A stretch of 64,000 nt of DNA from Qaidamihabitans albus (lineage in GTDB: Bacteria; Actinomycetota; Actinomycetes; Mycobacteriales; Pseudonocardiaceae): positions 1-64,000 of the forward strand of contig NZ_JAEHOB010000008.1 in assembly GCF_016464705.1 (NCBI RefSeq), written 5' to 3'. The notes beneath the pieces are model-generated. The model did no database searches and was not told the DNA's origin. It saw only the letters and a program-made list of their open reading frames with translations. The position numbers and the translations under genes were made by a program. Positions 18,725 to 27,301 of the stretch are shown piece after piece; positions within the stretch are counted from its first letter, which is position 1; each line of letters starts with the position of its first letter.

Positions 18725-19703
18725 GCTCGTCGACCTGGTCGCCGGCTACCGGCTGCGGCAAGGACTGTTCGGCAGGCGGCGGGACGTCCACGCGGTCGCC
18801 GGAGTGAGTCTTTCGGTCGGGGCGGGGGAGACGCTGTGCCTCGTCGGCGAGTCGGGGTGCGGCAAGTCCACGGTCGCCCGGACGGTGCTGAGCCTGCTCC
18901 GGCCAAGCTCCGGCGAGGTGCGCTTCGACGGAGCCGATGTGACCGGGATGAGCCGCCGGGAGCTGCGGGCCATGCGGCGGCAGGTGCAGCTCGTGTTCCA
19001 GGACCCGTACGCCTCGCTCAACCCGCGGATGACGGTCCGGGAGCTGATCACCGAGGCGTGGCGGATCCATCCCGGCATCGTCGAGCGGGAGCGGTGGGAC
19101 GCCGAGGTGGCCGGGTTGCTGGAACGGGTCGGGCTCAACCCCGGCCACGCCTCCCGGTATCCGCACCAGTTCTCCGGTGGGCAGCGGCAGCGGATCTGCA
19201 TCGCCAGGGCACTGTCGGTGCGGCCTCGGCTCATCGTCTGCGACGAGGCGGTCTCCGCGCTGGACGTGTCGATCCAGGCGCAGATCCTCGCGCTGCTCAA
19301 GCGGTTGCAGGAGGAGCTCGGTGTCGCGTACCTGTTCATCACGCACGATCTCGGCGTCGTGCGTCAGTTCGCCGACCGGGTCGCGGTGATGCACCTGGGC
19401 ACGATCGTGGAGACCGGGGAGACCGAACGGATCTACGAAAGCCCGGCGCACCCGTACACGCAGGCGCTGCTGTCCGCCGCGCCGAGCGTCGAGGACTGGC
19501 GCGAGCAGGAGAGCGAGGAGATCCTGCTGCACGGCGACGCGCCGTCGCCATTGGACCCGCCCTCGGGCTGCCGCTTCCATCCGCGCTGCTGGATGACGCG
19601 GGATCGTTGCCGCACCGAGGAACCCGCGCTGACCGACCGTGGCACCGGTCATCCCGCCGCCTGCCACTACGCCGGCCCCCTCGTGAGTGCGCACACGAGT
19701 TAG
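18693..19703 (+). CDS. ABC transporter ATP-binding protein (DppF/OppF type)
   Basis: 336-residue partner ATPase with Walker A GESGCGKSTVAR, Q-loop VFQDPYASLNP, signature FSGGQRQRICIARA, Walker B LIVCDEAVSALDV and the C-terminal CRFHPRCWMTRDRC motif. GTG 18693 lies within the end of the preceding ATPase gene. The final residues (SAHTS) and the TAG stop are encoded by the left arm of a gene-end palindrome, so the repeat has become part of the coding end. Last gene of the LacI-controlled operon. Confidence 0.94.
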   Translation: MERQSTTPVLELVDLVAGYRLRQGLFGRRRDVHAVAGVSLSVGAGETLCLVGESGCGKSTVARTVLSLLRPSSGEVRFDGADVTGMSRRELRAMRRQVQLVFQDPYASLNPRMTVRELITEAWRIHPGIVERERWDAEVAGLLERVGLNPGHASRYPHQFSGGQRQRICIARALSVRPRLIVCDEAVSALDVSIQAQILALLKRLQEELGVAYLFITHDLGVVRQFADRVAVMHLGTIVETGETERIYESPAHPYTQALLSAAPSVEDWREQESEEILLHGDAPSPLDPPSGCRFHPRCWMTRDRCRTEEPALTDRGTGHPAACHYAGPLVSAHTS

Positions 19704-19725
19704 AACTCGCGTGCGCACTCACGAG
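19680..19725. repeat. palindromic gene-end repeat, copy 2
   Basis: 46-bp palindrome, 22-bp arms with one mismatch around AG (core GAGTTAGAACTC). It supplies the last codons and TAG stop of the DppF-type gene and precedes the convergent tRNA-Arg by 23 bp; likely bidirectional terminator. Confidence 0.8.
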
Positions 19726-19748
19726 GGGCGGGCGAGGTCAAGCTTGGG

Positions 19749-19821
19749 CGCCCTCGGCAGGATTCGAACCTGCGACACCCGCCTCCGGAGGGCGGTGCTC
19801 TATCCACTGAGCTACGAGGGC
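19749..19821 (-). tRNA. tRNA-Arg (anticodon CCG)
   Basis: 73-nt cloverleaf on the minus strand: acceptor GCCCTCG/CGAGGGC, D arm GCTCAGTGGATAGAGC, anticodon stem CCGCC/GGCGG with loop CTCCGGA (anticodon CCG, reading CGG), five-base variable loop and T arm GCAGG-TTCGAAT-CCTGC, with discriminator G. The 3' CCA is not encoded. It lies 23 bp from palindrome copy 2. Confidence 0.97.
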
Positions 19822-19868
19822 CCATCGCGTTGCGACCCGTGCAGCTTAGCGCATCGCCTCCCGGGGCC

Positions 19869-21320
19869 TCACCGGTGGTCCGGCTTCAGCGACGGCAGGT
19901 CGCGGATGCCGAACTCCCGGCGGAGGACGTCGGCCGCCGCGTAGTAGCCCGCCATGCCGTGCACGCTCGGTCCCGGCGGCGTCGACGCGGAGCACAGGTA
20001 GACCCCGCTCAGCGGCGTCCGGTACGGGTGCCAGCGCGGCGTCGGCCGGAACAGCATCTGCGGCAGGGTGACGGCCCCGCCCGCGATGTCGCCGCCCGCG
20101 TAGTTCGGGTTGTACTCCTCCAGTTCGGCGGCGGGGACGCCGCGGCGGGCGAGCACCGTGTCGCCGAAGCCCGGGGCGTAGCGCTCGATCCGGGCCTGCA
20201 CCCGCTCGGCCGGGTCGCTCCGGTCGCCGTTGGGCACGTGGCAGTAGGCCCAGACCGGCCGCTTGCCCGGCCGGGCACGGGCCGGGTCCGCCACCGCCGG
20301 GTCGACCACCAGCGTGAACGGGTGCGCGACGGTGACCCCCCTGGACACGGCGGTCTCATGGGCGAAGATGTCCCGCTGGTCCTCCCCGAGATGCACGGTG
20401 CCCGCCTTGCCGACCTCCGGATCGGCCCACGGGATCGGCTCGGAGACGAGGAAGTCGACCTTCGCGGCGGCCGGACCGTAGCGCCACGCGGCGAGCCGTT
20501 CCCGGTAGCGCGCCGGGAGCAGCGACCCGGCCAGTCGCAGCAGCACCTTCGGGCTGACGTTCAGCACCACGGCCTTCGCCCCGGCCAGTTCGCGCAGGTC
20601 CTCGACGGGGGCCGCGGTGTGCAGCACGCCGCCGTGCGCGGTGATGTCGGCCGCCATCGCGTCGGCGATGCGCTGGCTGCCGCCCCGCGGCAGGCGCCAG
20701 CCGCTGCCGTGCGCGAGATGGCCGAGCAGCATCGCCACGGCCGCGCCGGGCAGGCTGGGCAGCGGTCCGAGCGAGTGGGCGGCGACGCCCGCCAGCAGCC
20801 CCGGCGCCGTGCGGCCGGAGAACCGGCGCGTGGCCAGCGGCGTGCCGTGCGCGAGCGTGCGGCTACCGAGCAGTAGCGGCACCAGCGGGTCGTTCGGCAA
20901 CCGCCGCTGGTCGGACAGGAAGAGGTCGACGATGGCCCGGCTGTGCTCCAGCAGCGGTGCCATCAGGCGGCGCCAGCGCGGGCCGTCCGCGCCGAGCTCC
21001 GCACAGGTGCGGTCCAGGCTGTGGTAGGCGACGCCCGCGGGGCCGTCGGGGAACGGGTGTGCGTAGCTCGCCTCCGGTTGCAGCATGTCCACACCACGCG
21101 CGCCAAGGTCGAACTCGCGGAAGAACCGGGCGGCGGCGCCCATCGGGTGCACCGCCGAGCAGAGGTCGTGCACGATCTCGTCGTCGAACAGCGCTCGCGA
21201 GCGCAGTCCGCCGCCGATCGTGTCCCCGGCCTCGTACATCCGCACCGACAGCCCCGCCCGCGCGAGGATGACTCCCGCGGCCAGCCCGTTCGGTCCCGTT
21301 CCGACGATGGCGACATCCAC
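19869..21320 (-). CDS. FAD-dependent oxidoreductase, phytoene desaturase-like (COG1233)
   Basis: 483-residue flavoprotein. It begins with the dinucleotide-binding motif VAIVGTGPNGLAAGVILARA followed by GLSVRMYEAGDTIGGGLRS, as in CrtI-type carotenoid desaturases and related amine oxidases. The C-terminal FAD block GVYLCSASTPPGPSVHGMAG is present. Many actinobacterial members lie outside carotenoid clusters and have no known substrate; no crtB or crtE is nearby. Its 5' end is divergent from the cation efflux gene at 21488. I would call it an uncharacterised NAD(P)/FAD oxidoreductase. Confidence 0.85.
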   Translation of the reverse strand: MDVAIVGTGPNGLAAGVILARAGLSVRMYEAGDTIGGGLRSRALFDDEIVHDLCSAVHPMGAAARFFREFDLGARGVDMLQPEASYAHPFPDGPAGVAYHSLDRTCAELGADGPRWRRLMAPLLEHSRAIVDLFLSDQRRLPNDPLVPLLLGSRTLAHGTPLATRRFSGRTAPGLLAGVAAHSLGPLPSLPGAAVAMLLGHLAHGSGWRLPRGGSQRIADAMAADITAHGGVLHTAAPVEDLRELAGAKAVVLNVSPKVLLRLAGSLLPARYRERLAAWRYGPAAAKVDFLVSEPIPWADPEVGKAGTVHLGEDQRDIFAHETAVSRGVTVAHPFTLVVDPAVADPARARPGKRPVWAYCHVPNGDRSDPAERVQARIERYAPGFGDTVLARRGVPAAELEEYNPNYAGGDIAGGAVTLPQMLFRPTPRWHPYRTPLSGVYLCSASTPPGPSVHGMAGYYAAADVLRREFGIRDLPSLKPDHR

Positions 21321-21413
21321 GACTCCGACGCTACGCGCCCGTTTGCCGTCCCGGCAGCGGGGAAAGCCCGGTCGAGGGATGGGCCTGCGGCGCGCGCCGA
21401 GTACCGTGTGATG

Positions 21414-21432
21414 TCAGGCAAGCCTCACCTGT
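21414..21432. promoter_or_regulatory. DtxR/IdeR-like box
   Basis: TCAGGCAAGCCTCACCTGT matches the palindromic DtxR/IdeR consensus TWAGGTWAGSCTWACCTWA at about 14 of 19 positions. It lies 55 nt upstream of the cation efflux gene and suggests metal-dependent control. The match is by eye. Confidence 0.4.
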
Positions 21433-21487
21433 ATTGCAGCTATGCGCATGTCACTATATGTTCCTCGGGCGAGCGATCGAGGGAGGC

Positions 21488-22417
21488 ATGGCGATGGGTC
21501 ACGGACACGGACACGGGCACGTGCGGCCGTCGTCCGGTAGCGCGTCGGGCCGCTACGTGCGCAGGCTGGCGGCCGCGTTCGCCATCGGCGCCGTGTTCAT
21601 GGTGCTGCAGTTCGTGGTCGCCCTCGCGACGTCCTCCCTTGCCCTGCTCTCCGACGCCGCGCACATGTTCACCGACGTGCTCGGCGTCGGGCTCGCGCTG
21701 CTGGCGATCCTGCTGGCCCGGCGCAGCGGGCCCACCTTCAGCCGCACGTTCGGCATGTACCGCGGGGAGGTGCTGGCCGCGCTCGCCAACGCCGTGCTGC
21801 TGTTCGGCGTCGCCGGTTACGTCCTTTACGAGGCGATCGACCGGATCGCGGACCCACCGCGGGTGCCCGGGCTGCCGGTACTGCTCGTCGCCGCCGCCGG
21901 ACTGCTCGCCAACCTCGTGTCGTTCCTGCTCCTGCGCGGCGGTGCCAAGGAGAGCCTGAACGTCCGCGGCGCCTACCTGGAAGTGCTCGCCGACATGATC
22001 GGCTCGGTCGGCGTGCTCATCAGCGCCGCCGTCACCCTGACGACCGGGTGGCGGTACGCGGACCCGATCGCCGGTGTCGCGATCGCCGTTTTCGTGCTGC
22101 CGAGGACCGTCATGCTGGCCCGCCGCGCGCTGCGGATCCTGTTCCAGCACGCTCCGCACGGGGTGGACGTCGCGAGGCTCAGCGGCGAGCTCAACACGTT
22201 GCCCGGCGTCGAGGACGTGCACGACCTGCACGTCTGGACGCTCACCTCGGGTATGGAGGTCGCGTCCGCACACCTGACGATCGCGCCGGAGGCCGACTCG
22301 TCCGACGTCCTGTCCTCGGCGCAGGCACTGCTCGCGCGGGACTACTCGATCGAGCACGCCACGCTGCAGGTGGAACCGCGTGAGTCGGCTCGCCGCTGTG
22401 ACGAGCTGTCGTGGTGA
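21488..22417 (+). CDS. cation diffusion facilitator family metal exporter
   Basis: 309-residue proton-coupled divalent-metal exporter. A His-rich N-terminus (MGHGHGHGHV) precedes six predicted helices and a C-terminal cytoplasmic ferredoxin-like domain (LPGVEDVHDLHVWTLTSGM). The helix 2 metal site is HMFTD (HxxxD). The helix 5 site reads EVLAD, so it has Glu where CzcD/ZitB zinc exporters usually have His. ATG 21488 follows a GGGAGG ribosome site; the longer open frame from 21434 is not favoured. A DtxR-like box lies upstream. The stop abuts that of the convergent DUF305 gene with no spacer. Confidence 0.9.
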   Translation: MAMGHGHGHGHVRPSSGSASGRYVRRLAAAFAIGAVFMVLQFVVALATSSLALLSDAAHMFTDVLGVGLALLAILLARRSGPTFSRTFGMYRGEVLAALANAVLLFGVAGYVLYEAIDRIADPPRVPGLPVLLVAAAGLLANLVSFLLLRGGAKESLNVRGAYLEVLADMIGSVGVLISAAVTLTTGWRYADPIAGVAIAVFVLPRTVMLARRALRILFQHAPHGVDVARLSGELNTLPGVEDVHDLHVWTLTSGMEVASAHLTIAPEADSSDVLSSAQALLARDYSIEHATLQVEPRESARRCDELSW

Positions 22418-23134
22418 TCAGGGGAACGGCAGCGGCTGCGCATCCCGCTCGGCGAGCAGCCGCCGCATCAGGTCCATCTCCGCGCCCTGCGACCTGAGCA
22501 TGCTGTCGGCCAGCGTGCGCACGGCGGGCACCGACGCGTGATCGACGGCGTACTGCGCCATGTCGGTGCCGCCCTGATGGTGTCGCAGCATCAGCCGGAG
22601 GAAGGTGACATCCAGCTCCTCGCCGGAGCGCGACCGCATCTCCGCGAGTTCCTCCGTCGTCGCCATGCCCGGCATCGGCGCGTCACCTGCGGTGGCCCCA
22701 CCGCTCGGCGCGCTGTGCTGGTGCGCGTGTCCTCCGGCGCCCGACATCCAGGTCATGTAGTCGCCGATCGGCTGCTCGGGCTGCCCCCACAACATGAGCC
22801 AGCCCTTCATCCGGCCGATCTGTTCGAGCTGCGTGCTGGCCATGTCGAAGGCCAGCTGCCTGATCGCCGGATCGGTGCTGTGGTCGCGCGCCCAGTTGGC
22901 CATCGTGACGGCCTGCTCGTGATGCACCGACATGTCCTGCGCGAAGCCGACCGCCACCGAGTCGGCACCCGGCGTGGGCACGGGCTCCTCGCTGGTCGCT
23001 CCGGTGAGCAGCATCCCGATCGTGGCGCCGATCAGCAGGACGGCGAGGGTGCCCGCGCCGAAGACCAGCACCCGGGACCACGTGGGCCGCTCGGGCGCCT
23101 CCTCCGGCTGGGACGTCTCGGTCTCCGTGCTCAC
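22418..23134 (-). CDS. DUF305 family membrane-anchored protein
   Basis: 238-residue protein with one N-terminal transmembrane segment (VLVFGAGTLAVLLIGATIGM) and an extracytoplasmic DUF305 domain. Both family marks are seen: FAQDMSVHHEQAVTMANWA and FLRLMLRHHQGGTDMAQYA, each with paired His suited to metal binding, plus a His-rich linker (GGHAHQHS). DUF305 proteins are often found with copper-handling genes, but the biochemical role is not established. It is 6 nt downstream of the DUF3105 gene, so the two are probably co-transcribed. Confidence 0.92.
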   Translation of the reverse strand: MSTETETSQPEEAPERPTWSRVLVFGAGTLAVLLIGATIGMLLTGATSEEPVPTPGADSVAVGFAQDMSVHHEQAVTMANWARDHSTDPAIRQLAFDMASTQLEQIGRMKGWLMLWGQPEQPIGDYMTWMSGAGGHAHQHSAPSGGATAGDAPMPGMATTEELAEMRSRSGEELDVTFLRLMLRHHQGGTDMAQYAVDHASVPAVRTLADSMLRSQGAEMDLMRRLLAERDAQPLPFP

Positions 23135-23140
23135 CGGAGA

Positions 23141-23983
23141 TCAGCCCTCAGGGGTCTGCGGAGCCGGCTGTTCGCCCATCTGTTGCGCGTCCTCGGAGCC
23201 TTGGTAGTCCATCGGCTTGGCGTCCGGGCCGGGCGGCGAGGGGTCGAACGGCGGCGGGTTGTCCGGGTCGAACATGCCCTGGCCGAGCGCGTCACAGGAG
23301 GCGCCGACCTCGGGATAGGTGTTCGGGTTGCGCCGCAGCGCCGCGATGAACTGGTCGATCCGCTCGTCCTCCGCGCTCTCCACGGTGAGCTGGTGGCCCC
23401 ACGACTGCAGCGAGATCGGCGCCTGGAGACCGGGGTAGGGCGACATCATCGTGTACGGCTTGCCGTCCACCCTGACCTTGAGCTTCTCCAGCGCCTCACC
23501 CTTGACCCGCTCCGGGTTGTAGGCGATCCACACCGCGCCGTGTTCGAGCGAGTGCACCATGTTCTCGGTGCGGACGGGCTGGGGGTAGGTGATGCCACTG
23601 CACGCCGCCCAGTAGCCGTCGTGCGGCCCGCCGAACGGCGGGGTCTGGTCGTAGGCGACCCGCTCGTTCGGCTTCACGTGGGCACCGCCCTCGTACTGCT
23701 TGATGGTGATGCCTTCCAGCTGCTTGGAGGGATCCGGGTTCTGCTCGCTCGGGGCGAACGCGGCCGCCGCCTCCTCACGGCTGCGCTGCTCGCGCTGGTC
23801 GGCGGAGGCCATCCAGTAGTAGCCGAAGACACCGCCCGCCAGCGCCAGGATCGCGATGACCGCGATGATCGTGCCCCAGGGGGTGTGCTTCTTGGCGACC
23901 ACCGAGCCGCGGGCCGCCTTGACGGCACGGTTCTTGCCTGCGCCTTTCCTGCCTGCGCCTTTTTTGTTCGTGCCGCTAGCCAT
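23141..23983 (-). CDS. DUF3105 family membrane-anchored protein
   Basis: 280-residue protein with a Lys-rich cytoplasmic N-terminus, one transmembrane helix (WGTIIAVIAILALAGGVFGY) and an extracytoplasmic DUF3105 domain showing PPFGGPHDGYWAACSGITY and MVHSLEHGAVWIAYNPE, the family's His/Cys-containing core. The C-terminal tail is Pro-rich and low complexity. It pairs with the DUF305 gene downstream, an arrangement that points to a shared, probably metal- or redox-related, role outside the membrane. Function not established. Confidence 0.92.
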   Translation of the reverse strand: MASGTNKKGAGRKGAGKNRAVKAARGSVVAKKHTPWGTIIAVIAILALAGGVFGYYWMASADQREQRSREEAAAAFAPSEQNPDPSKQLEGITIKQYEGGAHVKPNERVAYDQTPPFGGPHDGYWAACSGITYPQPVRTENMVHSLEHGAVWIAYNPERVKGEALEKLKVRVDGKPYTMMSPYPGLQAPISLQSWGHQLTVESAEDERIDQFIAALRRNPNTYPEVGASCDALGQGMFDPDNPPPFDPSPPGPDAKPMDYQGSEDAQQMGEQPAPQTPEG

Positions 23984-24113
23984 GGCTCCCGCGTTTCGTC
24001 GGACGTGAGGACGTGGTCGTGCCTGCTCCGAGTGTAGGGAGCGCGTGTCTGCTCGGTGTCAACGCCCACGTGCCGCCCGGCAGGTGGTCACTTACCGTCG
24101 CCACCTCCGGCCG

Positions 24114-24119
24114 TACACT
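24114..24119 (+). promoter_or_regulatory. putative leaderless -10 box of argS (TACACT)
   Basis: TACACT ends 6 nt before the GTG start at 24126, predicting transcription from the start codon itself. No ribosome site is visible. Confidence 0.55.
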
Positions 24120-24125
24120 CGCCTG

Positions 24126-25781
24126 GTGACTCCCGCCGCTCTTGCCGACCTCGTTCGTTCGGCCGCCGTGCAGGTGCTGACCGCGCGTGGCCTCGACCAC
24201 AGCGTGTTGCCGGACCCGGTGACGATCGAGCGACCGCGCAACCCCGAGCACGGAGACTACGCGACCAACCTGGCACTGCAGGTAGCGAAGAAAGTAGGGC
24301 TCGTGCCCCGGGAACTGGCCGAGGCATTGGCCGAGCAGATCTCCTCGGCGCCCGAGGTGGCCGCCGCAGAGGTCGCCGGCCCCGGCTTTCTCAACCTGCG
24401 GCTCGCCGCCGACGCCCAGGGTGACCTGGTGCGCAAGGTCCTGGCCGCCGGTGACGGCTACGGCAGGGGCGACATCCTCGCCGGGCGCAAGATCAACCTC
24501 GAGTTCGTCTCGGCCAACCCGACCGGCCCGATCCATCTCGGCGGCACGCGCTGGGCCGCGGTCGGCGACGCGCTCGGCCGGCTGCTGCAGGCGCAGGGCG
24601 CCGAGGTCACCCGCGAGTACTACTTCAACGACGCCGGGGCCCAGATCGACCGGTTCGTCAACTCGCTGCTCGCGGCGGCGCAGGACGAGCCGACGCCCGA
24701 GGACGGCTACGCGGGTGCCTACATCGACGACATCGCGGCCGCGGTGATCCGCGCCGAGCCGAGCGTGCTGTCGAAGCCGGAGGACGAGCGGCGCGAGACC
24801 TTCCGCCGGATCGGCGTCGACCTGATGTTCACCGAGATCAGGAAGAGCCTGCACGAGTTCGGCACCGTGTTCGACGTGTACTTCCACGAGGACTCGCTGC
24901 ACGGTTCGGGTGCCGTCGACACCGCGGTCGAGGGCCTCAAGGAGTCCGGGAGCCTCTACCTCGCCGACGACGCCTGGTGGCTGCGCTCCACCGACTTCGG
25001 GGACGACAAGGACCGGGTGGTCATCAAGCGGGACGGCGCGCCCGCCTACATCGCGGCCGACATCGCGTACCTGCGCGACAAGCTCGACCGCGGGTTCGAC
25101 CTGTGCATCTACATGCTCGGCGCCGACCACCACGGCTACATCGCCAGGCTCAAGGCCGCGGCCGCCGCGATGGGCGAGCATCCCGACGTGGTCGAGGTGC
25201 TGATCGGCCAGATGGTCAACCTGGTCAGCGCGGGCAGGCCGGTGCGGATGAGCAAGCGCGCGGGCACCGTCGTGACCATGGAGGATCTGGTCGAGGCCGT
25301 TGGCGTCGACGCGGCGCGCTACGAGCTGACGCGCTACTCGGTCGACTCGACGCTGGACGTCGACCTGGACCTGCTGCGCAAGCACACCAACGAGAACCCC
25401 GTCTACTACGTGCAGTACGCGCACGCCCGGCTGGCTTCGTTGCAGCGCAACGCGGCGCAACTGCGGCTCCAGACGCGGGCCGACGCCGATTTCGGCCTGC
25501 TCACGCACCCAAGGGAAGGCGACCTGATCCGCACGATCGGCGAGTTCCCGACCGTTCTGAGGAAGGCGGCCGAGCTGCGCGAACCGCACCGCGTCGCCCG
25601 TTACCTCGAGTCGCTCGCGTCGGCATACCACAAGTTCTACGACGTGGCGCGCGTGCTCCCGCAGGGTGACGAGGAGGCGACTCCGCTCACCCATGCGCGT
25701 CTCGCCCTGTGCGAGGCGGCTCGGCAGGTGCTCGCCAACGGACTGTCCCTGCTCGGGGTGTCGGCCCCGGAACGGATGTAG
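24126..25781 (+). CDS. argS: arginyl-tRNA synthetase
   Basis: Class I aminoacyl-tRNA synthetase charging tRNA-Arg, 551 residues. The N-terminal additional domain ([17 protein letters not shown]) is followed by the HIGH-type motif [10 protein letters not shown], the KMSKS-type motif [17 protein letters not shown], and the C-terminal DALR anticodon-binding domain ending [13 protein letters not shown] 24126 is chosen because homology starts here and a TACACT box ends 6 nt before it, although the frame opens at 24045. It heads the argS-lysA-hom-thrC-thrB block conserved in actinobacteria. Confidence 0.97.
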   Translation: MTPAALADLVRSAAVQVLTARGLDHSVLPDPVTIERPRNPEHGDYATNLALQVAKKVGLVPRELAEALAEQISSAPEVAAAEVAGPGFLNLRLAADAQGDLVRKVLAAGDGYGRGDILAGRKINLEFVSANPTGPIHLGGTRWAAVGDALGRLLQAQGAEVTREYYFNDAGAQIDRFVNSLLAAAQDEPTPEDGYAGAYIDDIAAAVIRAEPSVLSKPEDERRETFRRIGVDLMFTEIRKSLHEFGTVFDVYFHEDSLHGSGAVDTAVEGLKESGSLYLADDAWWLRSTDFGDDKDRVVIKRDGAPAYIAADIAYLRDKLDRGFDLCIYMLGADHHGYIARLKAAAAAMGEHPDVVEVLIGQMVNLVSAGRPVRMSKRAGTVVTMEDLVEAVGVDAARYELTRYSVDSTLDVDLDLLRKHTNENPVYYVQYAHARLASLQRNAAQLRLQTRADADFGLLTHPREGDLIRTIGEFPTVLRKAAELREPHRVARYLESLASAYHKFYDVARVLPQGDEEATPLTHARLALCEAARQVLANGLSLLGVSAPERM

Positions 25782-25790
25782 TAATCAGCT

Positions 25791-27230
25791 ATGTGCGCAC
25801 ACCCCGCGGGGCCCCGGCACGCCGAGGTTTACCCGCATGTTGACCAGGCCGGTTTCCCACCGTCCACTTCGGCCGAGCTCGACCGGCTCTACCCGAAGGT
25901 GTGGCCCCGCAACACTTACCGGGCACCGGACGGCGTCGTCCGGATAGCGGGCGTCGACGTGCGCGAGCTCGCGCAGACCTACGGGACCCCGCTGTTCGTC
26001 ATCGACGAGGCCGACTTCAAGTCGCGCTGCGCCGAGTACGCCGAGGCCTTCGACGATCCGGCGCTGGTGCACTACGCGTCCAAGGCGTTCCTCTGCACGG
26101 AGATCGCCCGCTGGGTCGCCGGCCAGGGTCTGAGCCTCGACGTCTGCAGCAGCGGTGAGCTGGTGATCGCCCAGCGCGCCGAGTTCCCGCCGGAGCGGAT
26201 CACCTTCCACGGCAACAACAAGTCCACGGCCGAGCTCGAGGCGGCCGTGGAGGCGGGGGTCGGCACCATCGTGCTCGACTCCTTCTACGAGATCGCCAGG
26301 CTCGCCGACGTCGCCGCGCGGCACGACATCGTGCAGCAGGTGCTCGTCCGCGTCACGGTGGGCGTCGAGGCGCACACGCACGAGTTCATCGCGACCGCGC
26401 ACGAGGACCAGAAATTCGGCTTCTCGCTTGCCTCCGGTGGCGCCGCCGAGGCGGTGCGCCGGGTGCTGAACTCGCCGTCGCTCAAGCTGATCGGCCTGCA
26501 CAGCCACATCGGCTCGCAGATCTTCGACGCGGACGGCTTCGAGGTCGCCGCCCGCAGGGTGATCGGCCTCATCGGGGAGCTGCGCAAGGAGCACGGCGAC
26601 GAGCTCGTCAAGCAGCTGGCCACTGTGGACCTCGGTGGCGGGTTCGGCATCGCCTACACCGACCGGGACAACCCGCCGCCGCCGGCGCAGATGGTCACCC
26701 AGATCCGCGAGATCGTCCGCAAGGAATGCGAGTTCGCCGACCTTCCGGTGCCGCGCATCGCGGGGGAGCCGGGGCGGGCCATCGCCGGGCCGGGCACGGT
26801 GACGCTGTACGAGGTGGGCACCATCAAGGACGTCGCCCTCGGTGACGAGGCCGTGCGGCGTTACGTCAGCGTCGACGGCGGGATGAGCGACAACATCCGC
26901 ACCGCCCTCTACGACGCCGCCTACGACTGCCGGCTCGTGTCGCGCGCGAGCGACGACGGTCAGCCGGAGCAGGTCGGCGCCGCGCTGTCCCGAGTCGTGG
27001 GAAAGCACTGTGAGTCCGGCGACATCGTGGTCCGCGACTGCTGGTTGCCCGACACCCTGGCTCCGGGCGACCTGCTCGCGGTCGCGGCGACCGGTGCGTA
27101 CTGCTACTCGATGGCCAGCAACTACAACCGGCAGCCGCGGCCCGCGGTGGTCGCGGTCCGTAACGGCAGCCCACGGCTGCTGCTGCGGCGGGAGACGAAC
27201 GAGGACATGCTGCGGTTGGAGGTGTCGTGA
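25791..27230 (+). CDS. lysA: diaminopimelate decarboxylase
   Basis: PLP-dependent enzyme converting meso-diaminopimelate to lysine, last step of lysine synthesis. 479 residues; the PLP Lys lies in [10 protein letters not shown], with [11 protein letters not shown], the glycine-rich phosphate loop [10 protein letters not shown] and the substrate-binding [10 protein letters not shown]. It follows argS by 9 nt and its TGA overlaps a potential GTG for the next gene, so the lysine and threonine branches are linked on one transcript. Confidence 0.97.
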   Translation: MCAHPAGPRHAEVYPHVDQAGFPPSTSAELDRLYPKVWPRNTYRAPDGVVRIAGVDVRELAQTYGTPLFVIDEADFKSRCAEYAEAFDDPALVHYASKAFLCTEIARWVAGQGLSLDVCSSGELVIAQRAEFPPERITFHGNNKSTAELEAAVEAGVGTIVLDSFYEIARLADVAARHDIVQQVLVRVTVGVEAHTHEFIATAHEDQKFGFSLASGGAAEAVRRVLNSPSLKLIGLHSHIGSQIFDADGFEVAARRVIGLIGELRKEHGDELVKQLATVDLGGGFGIAYTDRDNPPPPAQMVTQIREIVRKECEFADLPVPRIAGEPGRAIAGPGTVTLYEVGTIKDVALGDEAVRRYVSVDGGMSDNIRTALYDAAYDCRLVSRASDDGQPEQVGAALSRVVGKHCESGDIVVRDCWLPDTLAPGDLLAVAATGAYCYSMASNYNRQPRPAVVAVRNGSPRLLLRRETNEDMLRLEVS

Positions 27231-27301
27231 GTGACAATCGCGGAGCTTCCGCTCACGAGAGCCGACCGGGTGCGGGTGCCCCGCAGGACACAGGAGGTGT
27301 C

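Noticed and set aside
18836-19810. Plus-strand frame running through the tRNA-Arg gene
   Set aside because: It is a shadow of the DppF-type ATPase in another frame, with Arg/Ala-rich composition and no homology.
19680-19821. Integrative element attachment site at the tRNA-Arg gene
   Set aside because: No integrase, no direct repeat of the tRNA 3' end and no element genes nearby; the palindrome recurs at seven other gene ends.
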